A DNA stretch of 64,000 nucleotides from assembly GCA_035772405.1 (NCBI GenBank), contig JAYKKM010000472.1, positions 1,381,501-1,445,500 on the forward strand, in the 5' to 3' direction. Shown in pieces: positions 34,656 through 45,047 of this stretch (the stretch's first letter is position 1; each line of letters starts with the position of its first letter). The DNA is from Chrysogorgia sp. JL179-B06. Taxonomy: Eukaryota > Cnidaria > Anthozoa > Scleralcyonacea > Chrysogorgiidae. The position numbers were made by a program, and so were the translations under genes. The notes beneath the pieces were generated by a model that saw only the letters and a program-made list of their open reading frames with translations, was not told the DNA's origin and ran no database searches.

Positions 34656-37600
34656 TGTGAGACTTGACAAAGCAATTTTGGTAAGTGCATTTTTTCACGA
34701 TGACTCACTAAGGCTATAAAATGAGCAGATTTTCGGGAAAACATTTCATATTGTTCTCACTTCACGTGCTGCACACTACTGTCTCTCTACGACTATACTC
34801 TATAGCGAAATTCCAAGTCCAGTTCTCAAAATGGTTAGAAAGTCTTCACGTGTTACCAAACGCAAGTGGCCATGCGGTACTTGTAGTCTTCAATGCAACG
34901 ATGAATCGATGAAAGTGTAGAGCGTGGTTTCATGTCACATGCGACAATCTGTCAGCAAACGATTTGAAAGCTCTGCATTACCTGACCGAAGATTACCTGT
35001 GTTCCTCTTGTACACACATTGGCGGTATTTTCGACTTTCGCAATGCCCTCATACGCCTGGAAACTGCAACGTGTGTTGGAATGTTGAAAACTGCTGTTCA
35101 ATTGGAGACCATTTTGTTGAGGAACACGCCTGGCATTCAAGTTAGTACCAACGAGATGCAGTTTGGAACCGAGAAAGTAGATGTTGTCGCGCTTGATATT
35201 CTGAAGAAAACTGGTGAGTGTATAAAAGTTATTTATCTATAGTCATGTGCAGCTTACGTCATCTGCAGCTGCATGCCTGTTAGGCTGTTGCAGCTCAAAA
35301 ACTGAGTAAACGGCAGGATTAAAGAAGCGTCAATCTTACAGGTTTATAGTTTTCATCAATATAACCTTTCACAATATTTCCTGGCTGTCCATGGCATTCA
35401 AATAAATCGAAAAGATGACAAAATTAAACAGTAAAACAACATTTTGTCACTCGATTTTGCCGAATAAAACATAGATATAGTCAAAGAATATATACTACAA
35501 AGAAGTCCGACTCAATTGCATGAATGACGCATTTTTGGTGAAATATTGAATAAGCAAGCTCAACTGTAGGGAGCCTCCTTAATTCGCAATTTAATTCTAG
35601 GTGGTGTTTACGGACGTATGCCTGCTGTGGTGCTTGGGGACGGGAACTGCTTGTTCAACGCGTTGTCAGTTGCTATCGTGGGTAACACCTCTTTGGCAGA
35701 AGAGTTAAGAGTTCGTACCTGCATCGAAATGGCAATAAACAAAGCCATGTACATAAAAAAACACAAGCATACGAGAATCACATTGGTTTCCCCTGACTAC
35801 TCGGAAGCATTACGCGACTGTTCAGCAGATGGAAAGTATTCATCGGCCTGGACAATAAGTGCTGCATCAACAGTACTGAAGACAAAGATTACATCAGTTT
35901 ATCCTCCTGTCAATGGCTTGTTAGACAAAACTGTACCGATTCTACACACGACATTCCTTCCAGCTCACGAGGATTCTACTAGAGCACCAATATTTTTAAT
36001 GTGAACTAGTATCTCGAAACCAGCACCATCAAGAACCTGGACCCCAAATCACTTTGTACCACTGCTGCCATTAAAGGAACCTGCTACAATGACGAATGTG
36101 GATTGCAGAAATTCCTCAACTCGGCCATCCTACGCAGAAATCACACAACGTCCAGCTATGGTAGTGATTACATCTACCCCAAAGAAACAGGTACATGTCA
36201 ATATGAATTTTATATGTAACGACTATAACTTTGTCACAAAATAATGTCTTAAAGTTTTTGTCGTCTTTATTTTTTCACTTAAACACTCTTATCAATGTTA
36301 ACTTTCATTTTACATTTCATAGAAAAAAACTGCTACATTAACAGATTTATCATTGAGCGGAGTAAATCGTGCTTCTGCCGGAAAACGAATGAGGGATTCA
36401 TCAGAATTTGTACAATCATCCACCGGTGAGCAAGAAAACATTTCCAATTCAGATTTACCACCATCCGTGCCCCAAATCATAGACTCCCAGTATTCCCTAT
36501 CTGTACGATCATCGACCGGTGAGCCAGATAATTCAGCTGCAGATTCCATGTTTGAACGTTCATCAACAGGCAAGTCACCATCCACCAGAGACGCAACCGG
36601 TATTTCCTATTCCCCACCCGGTCCATCACCTTCCAGCGAGTCAGATAGCATGCCCCATTCACCAATGCCATCCACCAGTGAGTCAGCATCGCCCAACAAT
36701 CAGCCTGGATGTATTCATGGAGCCATTGAAATACCAAACAGAAAGTTTATCGAGCCAGAACAGGTTTTCCAATTCATGCTCTGTGAGCAACCATCTGGAA
36801 AAACAGTTCCCCGAGGTATAAAGCAGAATGTTTTATTTGTTCTGGAAAACGAGGAAAATGTCACTCGGAAAACAAACGGAAACAGAGCAATTGACGTCGA
36901 TGACTGCGGAGTCTGGAATGGTAAAGCCTCTTGTAAAACGCACCACTACATCATGTCGGAAGGAAACAAACTGGACTATGTTGACAAAAAAGACGGACTA
37001 TACGTCAAATACAACAGAGGTAAACGAGTTCCCCTTGAACCCCAACCACTGAACAATGTAATTGTATTTAAACGTTACTATATATCATTGAAACGAGATA
37101 CGTCATTCAAAAGGCGTATCTCAATAGTTACTGAATGTCCAGACAAGTTGTCCAGCATAAAAAACATTGCTGTCGTAGAGTATATCGGTGACTTTCCTCG
37201 AAATACGATGGCTCACGGAAATAGCAAAAAAAATACTGGTGACTATGTACGAACCTCGTGTACTGTTAAAAGGAAACTGGACGATATGATAGACGCAAAA
37301 CTTAATCCTAGGGAAATTTATGAAGACATGGCACTTAACGGTTCAGATTGCGCTCCAAGGGATTTGAAGCAAGTTCAAAATGCTAAATATCATGGTGCAA
37401 AAAGTAAAAGAACTGACAAAGGGCATTTCCGAAAAAACATAGCAGACGAGATGCAAATACTGTTATCTGACATTCACCATCATCCTTTCATACAAGAAAT
37501 AGTCCAGACGAAAGGAAAACCTCCCTGTGTTGTACTTTACCTGGAGGATAATTTAAAGGACATCAACCAGTTTTGTACATCCACCTCTAGAAATCCAAGT

Positions 37601-38191
37601 GTTAACGGAATCGACAGAAATTTCAATCTCGGTGCATGTTTTGCAACTACTCTTGTGTATCACCATAACAATTTAATTCGAAAAGGAAAAACGAACCCTC
37701 CGATTATGCTGGCAGCCATCTATTTACATTGGGATGGACTATACACCACGTACCACAGATTCCTTTCCCATCTCCAGAGCAAGCTATCCATTGATATTGG
37801 TGGAACTCAGCTGTCTAAAATAGTCATTGGATCGGACGAAGAGGCAGCTCTTACAAAGGCTATCAAACAATGTTTTCCCTCATATTTGGAGGAGAATGTT
37901 CGCCGATGTTTGTCCAACAAGGTTGGAGCTAGTGACAAAGTCAGGAAACAGGTCATTGTTGACATTTTCGGAAAAAAGGTTTGACCTCTTGTAAAGATAC
38001 CAAGACGTTTGTACTCAAAGTGATAAAACTTATGGACAAATACACAATATATTTACCTCTATTTAAGGGACTTAATTTACGAGACTTAATTTAAGAACTG
38101 TGGACTGTATCTCAAGGACTTTCAATGGTGCAGATGGATTTCCACTGATATATTCGAACTTTCTTATACTTGGCGTTGTGGCCCATTACCG

Positions 38192-39115
38192 GTGAAATGG
38201 AATTTGACACCATCTGGTTTCTTTACGATGAATATTTCAATTACCAAGTGGACCAAGCATGGCCAAACTACACTAACTGTACCTGGACATGATCCACCTA
38301 TTGATATCACAATTTATATGGATGTACTTTCTCAACCTGGCCCTATAACTATGGAAAATACTACCACTACTGAATCAATTGCTATCTCGTGTCATCAAAG
38401 GCTTAAAACAACAACTGCTATTATGCAAATTTTTGGTACTGACAAATTACGCTATTCCCGAAACGAGCTATTGGATCTTCGTAGTTGTTCTATTGATATA
38501 TACCCACACGACCGTACTAAATTGTTTACTGAACTAAAAGATCACGGCTTATTTCGCTATAGGGGCAAAAGAGCAGGCAAACGTAAAATTCCCATCATTA
38601 TAACCGACCGGTCAGCCAATATATATTGTTCTACTCATCCGAAGCAAGAATATGTAAACAGACCGAACTTAATTACCATCTCTTGCTTGCCGCTTGATCG
38701 AAGTAAGGTCTCCTCTATGGACATGAATTTCTGTCTACTTAATGCAAGATCGATAAAAAACAAATCATTTATAATCAAAGACTTTGTAGTTGACAATAAT
38801 TTAGATATACTAGCTATTACGGAGACATGGATTGTTCCTGACATGGTTGGAAATGAGATGATAATTAATGACTTATGTCCTACTGGCTATCTTTTTCAAC
38901 ATATTCCTCGTGAAACTAGAGGAGGTGGTGTTGCAATCCTGTACAAGCAAGGCCTTAAACTGAAGAATGTATCTTCATCTTCTAAAGTCTATAAATCATT
39001 TGAGGTAGCTGTTTATTTGATGAAATATTCTTCGCGTAATTTAAGGATGGCTGTTGTTTATAGACCGCCCATATCAACCGGAAATGGTCTCACGCTGAAT
39101 ATGTTTTTTGAATGA
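38192..39115 (+). CDS. LINE ORF2, N-terminal and endonuclease part
   Basis: A 307-codon frame. The first ~180 codons are not a recognised domain and include MDVLSQPGP (codons 43-51), which resembles a degenerate 2A sequence. The AP-endonuclease follows with MNFCLLNARSIKNK (Asn), ILAITETW (Glu), RGGGVAILYK and VVYRPPIS. It stops at TGA 39113-39115 just after a run of six Ts. Removing one T joins it to the next frame, where the domain continues with LLICGDLNFHLDC, so the two frames are one original protein. The ATG at 38192 is the first in frame; a start further downstream is possible. Confidence 0.8.
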   Translation: MKWNLTPSGFFTMNISITKWTKHGQTTLTVPGHDPPIDITIYMDVLSQPGPITMENTTTTESIAISCHQRLKTTTAIMQIFGTDKLRYSRNELLDLRSCSIDIYPHDRTKLFTELKDHGLFRYRGKRAGKRKIPIIITDRSANIYCSTHPKQEYVNRPNLITISCLPLDRSKVSSMDMNFCLLNARSIKNKSFIIKDFVVDNNLDILAITETWIVPDMVGNEMIINDLCPTGYLFQHIPRETRGGGVAILYKQGLKLKNVSSSSKVYKSFEVAVYLMKYSSRNLRMAVVYRPPISTGNGLTLNMFFE

Positions 39116-41585
39116 ATACAGCAGCTTCTTGGAATCATTGATAACTACTCCTGATGAATTGCTTATTTGTGGTGACCTGAATTTCCATCTAGATTGCCCA
39201 AATGACCCTGATGCACAGCGATTTTTGGACCTTCTTGACACTTTTAACCTTCAACAACATGTTAAAGAAGCAACCCATCCAAAAGGACATACCCTTGACC
39301 TAATAATAACCAGGATGGATAATCAAGATCTTAATTCCAATGTATATGTCACTGATCCTGTGATCTCCGATCACTATGCTGTGCATTGTGAAATATCCAT
39401 GAGGAAACCGTGCTTTCCACGGAAAGAAATTGGTTACCGGAAGTTGAAATCAGTTGATAGGAAATGCTTTATTGAAGATATTAGAAATTCATCTTTAAGT
39501 GACTTTGACAATGTTACAGAATTATCTGACCTGTATGAAGACACGTTATCATTACTATTGGAACAACATGCTCCCTTTAAAAGGCGCACTGTTACTCTCC
39601 GACCAGCAGCACCATGGTATTCGGATATCATTAGGACCGCAAAAATAAAGAGGAAAAGGCTTGAGCATCAGTGGAGAAAAAATCGACTAACTATTCATAG
39701 ACAACTCTATGTTGACCAATGTAATCTGGTTGGTTCACTCATTTATGAAACAAAGATGAAATTCTACTCTGCGGTCATAGAAGAAAATTGTTCTAACCAG
39801 TTGGTCTTATTTACAGCAGTAAACAAAATGCTAAACCGTCAAGTGGTTAAAAAACTACCCACATATGATTGTGCGACTGATATTGCAAACAAGTTTGCTG
39901 ATTTCTTCACAGAAAAAGTGCAAAAAATCAGAAATGGTTTTGGCCCTTTATCAGATATGTGTGATGTTGAGGAATTTGATTATCTTGTTGAACATGAATT
40001 ACACTCATTTTCTCCTACGGCTGTTGAGGAGCTATCTACTCTTCTTGGTAATATGACCTCGAAGTCCTGTATGCTAGATCCTCTACCAGGGACTATCTTG
40101 AGGGACTGTATCCACGTTCTGTTACCCATTATTGTGAAGATGGTGAATTTGTCATTTGCAGAGGGTGAAATTCCTAGAAAGCTGAAACAGGCAGTTTTGA
40201 TACCAAATATAAAGAAATATCAGCTTGATACTGAGCAACTACCAAGCTACAGACCTATATCTAACCTTAGATTTATATCTAAGGCTATGGAAAAAGTGGC
40301 TGCTACTCGACTAAATTGCCATGTGAATAATAACAACTTACATGAACTTTTCCAATCAGCTTACAAACAAGGTCATAGTACTGAAACTGCACTAGTCAGA
40401 GTCCAAAACGATATTCTTCGAAGCATTGACAATAATGGTTGTGTCATTCTTTTATTGCTGGATTTATCAGCTGCTTTTGATACAGTAGACCACCATATAC
40501 TGCTTGATAGACTTAGTCGTCGTTTTGGAATCAAAGGAAATGCCCTTGCGTGGATCAAGTCTTACCTTAAAGACCGAAGTCAGTTTGTATGTATTGACAT
40601 GGAGTGTTCCACTACTCGTGGCCTGCCTTGCGGTGTCCCACAAGGGTCTGTACTGGGCACTCTTCTGTATCTTTTGTATACAGCACCCCTTGGAGATGTT
40701 ATCAAGTGCCATAGTATGTCTTACCACTTTTACGCTGATGACAGTCAAATTTACATGTCCTTTAAACCATTACATACTATTGAGTCCCTGCACTCAAAAT
40801 CCAAGGTGGAAGCATGTATTAATGACATTAACAACTGGATGACTAATAATAAACTGAAATTAAATAATGATAAAACAGAGTTACTAGTACTGAATGCACG
40901 TCATCGTCCATCACCATCGTTAAACACTATATATGTAGGGACCGAACTGATAGAGGCATCCGAGTCAGCCAAGAACATTGGCGTTTGGTTTGATAACACT
41001 CTCTCCATGGAAAAGCAAGTGAACTCAATGTGCAAGACAGCCTTTTTTCACCTACGAAATTTATCAACTATCAGGTTTCTCTCGTACAAAGACTGTGAAA
41101 TTTTAATACATGCCTTTATAACCTCCAGACTTGATTGTTGCAATTCCTTGTTATCTGGCCTACCACAAAACCTCGTTCAAAAGCTACAATATGTGCAAAA
41201 TGCTGCGGCACGTCTTATTACGTATTCCTTGAAATTCGAACATATTACACCTATTCTGATGGAATTACATTGGCTACCTGTCGCTGCTAGAATAGAATTT
41301 AAGATATTAATACTTACCTTCAGAGCCTATCATGGTATTGGACCTAGGTATTTAACTGACATAGTGACTAAATATTCTCCAAGCAGGATGCTTCGTTCGG
41401 CAAACAAAGAACTTCTAGTTGTCCCTAAATATAATCTTAAAACATATGGAAAGCGAGTTTTTTCGATAATTACACCTATATTATGGAACAACCTGCCTGA
41501 TGATATAAGAACTGTAAAGTCCTTAAGTAATTTTAAAACTAATGTCAAAACATTACTTTTTAAACGTTCTTTCTTGAATTTATAA
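39108..41585 (+). CDS. LINE ORF2, endonuclease C-terminus and reverse transcriptase
   Basis: An 825-codon frame, open throughout. It begins in the endonuclease (LICGDLNFH, then VISDHYAVH) and runs through the RT fingers (SKSCMLDPLPG, LPSYRPISNLRF), LLDLSAAFDTVDHHIL, GVPQGSVLGTLLYLLY, HFYADDSQIYMS (YADD) and NAAARLITY plus HITPILMELHWLPVAARI, the C-terminal region of CR1/L2-type LINEs, ending at TAA. It is the most complete LINE here. In an intact element it would nick DNA and prime reverse transcription of its RNA. Confidence 0.88.
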   Translation: MNEYSSFLESLITTPDELLICGDLNFHLDCPNDPDAQRFLDLLDTFNLQQHVKEATHPKGHTLDLIITRMDNQDLNSNVYVTDPVISDHYAVHCEISMRKPCFPRKEIGYRKLKSVDRKCFIEDIRNSSLSDFDNVTELSDLYEDTLSLLLEQHAPFKRRTVTLRPAAPWYSDIIRTAKIKRKRLEHQWRKNRLTIHRQLYVDQCNLVGSLIYETKMKFYSAVIEENCSNQLVLFTAVNKMLNRQVVKKLPTYDCATDIANKFADFFTEKVQKIRNGFGPLSDMCDVEEFDYLVEHELHSFSPTAVEELSTLLGNMTSKSCMLDPLPGTILRDCIHVLLPIIVKMVNLSFAEGEIPRKLKQAVLIPNIKKYQLDTEQLPSYRPISNLRFISKAMEKVAATRLNCHVNNNNLHELFQSAYKQGHSTETALVRVQNDILRSIDNNGCVILLLLDLSAAFDTVDHHILLDRLSRRFGIKGNALAWIKSYLKDRSQFVCIDMECSTTRGLPCGVPQGSVLGTLLYLLYTAPLGDVIKCHSMSYHFYADDSQIYMSFKPLHTIESLHSKSKVEACINDINNWMTNNKLKLNNDKTELLVLNARHRPSPSLNTIYVGTELIEASESAKNIGVWFDNTLSMEKQVNSMCKTAFFHLRNLSTIRFLSYKDCEILIHAFITSRLDCCNSLLSGLPQNLVQKLQYVQNAAARLITYSLKFEHITPILMELHWLPVAARIEFKILILTFRAYHGIGPRYLTDIVTKYSPSRMLRSANKELLVVPKYNLKTYGKRVFSIITPILWNNLPDDIRTVKSLSNFKTNVKTLLFKRSFLNL

Positions 41586-42198
41586 CTACTAGACTTTTTA
41601 GAAATAAGTTGTATAATATTATGTAATATGTTTTTAGTATTAGTTATTGGTATTCTACTTATTGTAGCATTGTAAAGCGCTATTGGTTTTTTAGTAGAAA
41701 TGGCGCTATATAAAAATAAATTATTATTATAATTATTATTAAGGAACACTTTGTTAAAGTCGCTGAAAAAATTCGTTCTGGAGTTTTCCAACCACGGCAA
41801 AATGAAGGGTGGATTCCTATTGACTGGAAAAATAATTCATGCGAATCGATGAACCATATTATAAAACTCTCAGCAAACTGGCAAACTATGAAATTACCAG
41901 ATTTGATTGAGAGATTGTATAAAATAGTAAAGCTGCAACAAATTGACTGCAGAAGAGCATTACATGGCCATGGCAACTATCAACTCGCACCATGGATGTC
42001 AAAACATAAAGTCCAACACGTGCACTGGACTAAAAAACAGAAGAAGAAAAGGAAATACTATTTAAAAAGTTCATGAAAGGAATGGCACCAAACACGAAAA
42101 CAGTAACTTCAACAGATGGCTGTTTAACTGTACCAAAAACTGCCAAGACTGCCAAAAAGCCTGGGCAAAGAAAAGAACTAAATCTACAAAGACAATGA

Positions 42199-42260
42199 CT
42201 AAAATAAAATAGTACAGTATAAACTATATAAACTATAAACTAAGGCATGTTTCAAATATT
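42199..42260. terminator. 3' flank of the MULE transposase gene
   Basis: An AT-rich stretch after the stop with AAAATAAAAT and repeated TATAAACTA. A polyadenylation signal is possible but not a clear AATAAA; weak call. Confidence 0.25.
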
Positions 42261-42407
42261 GTTACCGATTTACAGTCAATTTCAGATTACTTTTCGGCGT
42301 AATCATAGTGTTACGAACTTTGAAACAAACATTTGAACTTTCCAATAAAGTTCGTAACACTATGATTACGCCAAAAAGTAATCTAAAATTGACTGTAAAT
42401 CGGTTAC
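42261..42407. mobile_element. 147 bp palindromic MITE
   Basis: Ends GTTACCGATTTACAGTCAAT and its inverse ATTGACTGTAAATCGGTTAC. The arms run about 60 bp through GCGTAATCATAGTGTTACGA, leaving a loop of about 20 bp. No coding capacity; the superfamily is not assigned. Confidence 0.75.
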
Positions 42408-42420
42408 ACTATATAAACAT

Positions 42421-42774
42421 TGGACTGTGCGAAACAGCTATTTTTGTTTATCCTTTTAACAAATCTCAAAAACAGTGATACTCTGTATTTTTTTTTAAAA
42501 TTCAATGACAACTAGTTAGTTATTTGAAAAACTTACAGAGGAAGCTGCCGCTGACTACCCACCAAGTCTTGTTGGTACCAAGTCTTGGTTTCCCTGCTGG
42601 GGGTGGAATATCAATGGTGGGTAGTCAGCGGCGGCTTCCTCTGTAAGTTTTTCAAATAACTAACTAGTTGTCATTGACTTTTAAAAAAAATACAGAGTAT
42701 CACTGTTTTTGAGATTTGTTAAAAGGATAAACAAAAATAGCTGTTTCGCTGTTTCGCTGTTTAGCACAGTCCAT
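42421..42774. repeat. 354 bp long-armed palindrome
   Basis: The arms are about 150 bp: TGGACTGTGCGAAACAGCTA at the left against the inverse ending AGCACAGTCCA, including ATGACAACTAGTTAGTTATT and GAGGAAGCTGCCGCTGACTA with only a few mismatches. The loop is about 55 bp. The right arm carries a GCTGTTTC triplication at about 42740-42760. The high arm identity suggests a recent fold-back insertion. Confidence 0.75.
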
Positions 42775-43011
42775 AAATATTTGAATTTAATAAAGATTTT
42801 AAATTCCTCAATTTTTTCTTTATTTTTATGCGGCCTGCGAATACAGCCAGCCGCCTCACAAGCAAGATTCTCATGCAATTTAGAAAAACATACACTAGTG
42901 AGTTTTTAAAAATCCACGCTAATTTGCTTTAACCTTCTAAAAATTGGTAAAACTCATACTAAAAACTTCTAAATCTGCTAAAATCGTGGATATTTTGCTA
43001 AATATTCGCTC
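42775..43011. other. MULE subterminal DNA
   Basis: AT-rich, with repeated short GCTAAAA/TTCGCTA motifs from about 42920 (AATTTGCTTT, ATCTGCTAAAATCG, TTTTGCTAAATATTCGCT). No gene. Confidence 0.5.
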
Positions 43012-43489
43012 GTTTCGCTAAAAATCTATTAGAATTCGGTAAAAATGCTAAAATTAGCGGCACGAAAATCCTGCAAAGTCGGCGCATTTTCTCCAAAAAA
43101 ACATCGCGTTTCTCGCGCCAAATAAAACTTTTCAGTCAAGTATTTAGGTAGAAAAACAATAATACTACATAAAGGAACACGTAATATGTCTCAGACAGTC
43201 ATATAATACTCTCGGGCAGTCTCAGGCGGTCATTTTATACTCCCGGGCAGTCTCACACTGCACGAAAAAATGGATTTACAATGGCAGTGAACACGGAGTA
43301 AATATGAAGTAAATACCAAATTCCCTTGTATTTGCTCGAAATCAAATATCATATTTCCACCATGTTTAATTTGCAAGCAAACGCGCTGAAGGGCAAATTT
43401 GCTCTAAAATTACTCTGAATTTAAATATTATAGTAAATATGGAAATTCAATAGATATTTGCTCTGGCTTAAATATGAAAGTAATTTTAA

Positions 43490-43808
43490 AGGTGCCGTCA
43501 AGTCCGTTCTGCGCATGTGCGATATTTCAAGCGTGAGGGCCTCCAGATGTAAACAAACTTTAACGGAATAGATTTGAGACAGTTCGGAAGCGAGTATTTG
43601 TTAAAGGTAGCGAAGGCGCGAGTGGTAGTTTGATATATTATCAACATTTAGGAAGAGAACAGCTTCTTATAACACGCTTTTTAGGCGGAAAAGCTCAAGC
43701 GTGGGAAACAAATCCGCAATACTTCATGTTCAATGTTTATATAATGCAATGTAAACAAACGATGTAAACAGAAACGTGGACATGCGCAGAACGGACTGGA
43801 CGGCACCT
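43490..43808. mobile_element. 319 bp TTAA-flanked MITE
   Basis: Inverted ends AGGTGCCGTCAAGTCCGTTC and GAACGGACTGGACGGCACCT lie between TTAA copies at 43486-43489 and 43809-43812. The neighbouring repeat unit at about 44262-44280 still shows the empty site TAATTTTAACGTTTGCGC, which confirms the TTAA duplication. TTAA targets are used by PiggyBac and Kolobok transposons; which one mobilised this element is unknown. Confidence 0.85.
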
Positions 43809-43813
43809 TTAAC

Positions 43814-44405
43814 GTTTGCGCATATTTAGGTAAGTTTAAGCTGGCGAGTGTTTAACCATATTTACATAACTTTCATAATAGCATTAAACTTGAAGGAATT
43901 TGGTGTTTGATTACATTATGTGATGGAGTAAATGTGAAGTAAACCCGAGTATTTGCTCTTAAATTACTCTGAATTTAAACATAAGTAAATGTAGAAATTC
44001 AATACATATTTGCTCTGGCTTAAATATGAAAGTAATTTTAAGGTTTGCGCATATTTAGGTAAGTTTAAGCTGGCGAGTGTTTAACCATATTTACATAGCT
44101 TTCATAATAGCATTAAACTTGAACGAATTTGGTGTTTGATTACATTATGTGATGGAGTAAACGTGAAGTAAACCCGAGTATTTGCTCTTAAATTACTCTG
44201 AATTTAAACATAAGTAAATGTGGAAATTCAAAACATATTTGCTCCGGCTTTAATATGAAAGTAATTTTAACGTTTGCGCATATTTAGATATGTTTAAGCT
44301 GGCGAGTGTGTTACTATATTTACATAGCTTTCATGGCATTAAACTCGAAGGAATTTGGTGTTTGCTTAAATTATGTGATGGAGTAAATGTGAAGTAAACG
44401 TGCAT
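43814..44405. repeat. EnSpm left subterminal tandem repeats, about 229 bp unit
   Basis: Units start GTTTGCGCATATTTAG at 43814, 44043 and 44272 (the last incomplete). A related partial unit lies at 43290-43489. CACTA elements typically carry subterminal repeats that bind the accessory transposon protein (family knowledge). Each unit contains GGAGTAAATGTGAAGTAAAC and TTGCTCTGGCTTAAATATGA. Confidence 0.85.
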
Positions 44406-44627
44406 GTAAGCATGTTTACTTTCATTTCGAATTGCGTGAATTCGAGCAAATATTACGAATTCACATTACACAGAAAACAATTTGTCAAACCATAAGGCAA
44501 CAGCAAATTAAACTGAATACGATAATTTTTATTTCAATGAGCAAACCCAACAATAACATGCAAGACCAGAATACGAACCATTGCCATGATGTCATCGTTG
44601 ACTTCCAGTTTTCATGACATAATTTAA

Positions 44628-44893
44628 TGTGGCTCGATAGTCTAAGTCATAAGAAAATACGTTTTTTTTTCAACAAAATGTTTTCACCAGTTTCATGAGC
44701 TTCAATTTGGTTCATCGCATAGCTCCATAGTTGTAGCCGTGGTTCAATCAATTAATAATGAAAAGGTTCCCCTTGATATGCACGAGAACGCTACAAGTAT
44801 AAACCTTTTCAGTAATTAAAACCGATCACTAAAACAATGAACCAAAATATTGAGAAAAACGTATTGTTTCATGATTTAGACTATCGAGCCACC
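44628..44893. mobile_element. 266 bp TTAA-flanked MITE, second family
   Basis: Ends TGTGGCTCGATAGTCTAAGT and the inverse of GGTGGCTCGATAGTCTAAAT lie between TTAA at 44624-44627 and 44894-44897. Both arms continue to an ATACGTTTTT block. The ends are unrelated to those of the MITE at 43490. Confidence 0.8.
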
Positions 44894-45047
44894 TTAAATG
44901 TCCAATTATCATGAAAACAACCGTCAGATATAACATACAGGGGTGGGTTTATACAATTCCCACTCCTGGCCACCCGTACATAAGTAATTAAGAAAACGTA
45001 ACATAAAAATGGTTCTATTGTGCATAAATGTCTCAGTTCCTTCGCCT

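Larger units (their letters stand above)
37990..41745 (+). mobile_element. nearly intact CR1/L2-like LINE inside the MULE transposase gene
   Basis: About 3.75 kb, plus strand. The 5' border is uncertain (37985-38060). It holds the two ORF2 parts listed separately, a short 3' UTR and an (ATT)n-type tail AAATAAATTATTATTATAAT ending about 41745, after which transposase coding sequence resumes. No target duplication was recognised, as is common for CR1/L2 elements. Confidence 0.85.
34831..42198 (+). pseudogene. MULE transposase gene with PHD finger and OTU-like domain, broken by a LINE
   Basis: Exon A (34831-35212): MVRKSSRV, then a Cys/His pattern WPCGTCSLQC ... WFHVTCDNLS ... YLCSSC of a PHD finger. 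An extra A at about 34911-34913 shifts the frame. Exon B (35602-36191): VLGDGNCLFNALS, then YSSAWTISAASTVLK, then NHFVPLLP, the Cys and His motifs of an OTU/vertnin-like fold; TGA at 36002-36004 replaces an expected Trp. Exon C (36324 to about 37990): a Ser/Pro-rich linker with three SSTG repeats, then a MULE DDE core: GIDRNFNLG (D), IVIGSDEEAALTKAI (D). A LINE follows; the end resumes at 41746 with KNNSCESMNHIIKLS (E) and a basic tail, with a frameshift near 42066. Splice joins A-B (phase 1) and B-C (phase 0) are clean. The PHD could read chromatin and the OTU cut ubiquitin, but both roles are inferred. Confidence 0.72.

Noticed and set aside
36353..37984. Start of a separate transposase gene at the first ATG of this frame
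   Set aside because: Clean splice sites at 35212/35602 and 36191/36324 join PHD and OTU exons upstream in phase, so this is the last exon before the LINE.
39100..39116. Programmed -1 frameshift at a T TTT TTG site in the LINE
   Set aside because: The second frame is +1 relative to the first, so a -1 slip would not reach it; a one-base T indel explains it better.
42950..43250. A separate MITE ending at 43250
   Set aside because: It is the inverse of the MULE left terminal repeat, interrupted by the EnSpm insertion.
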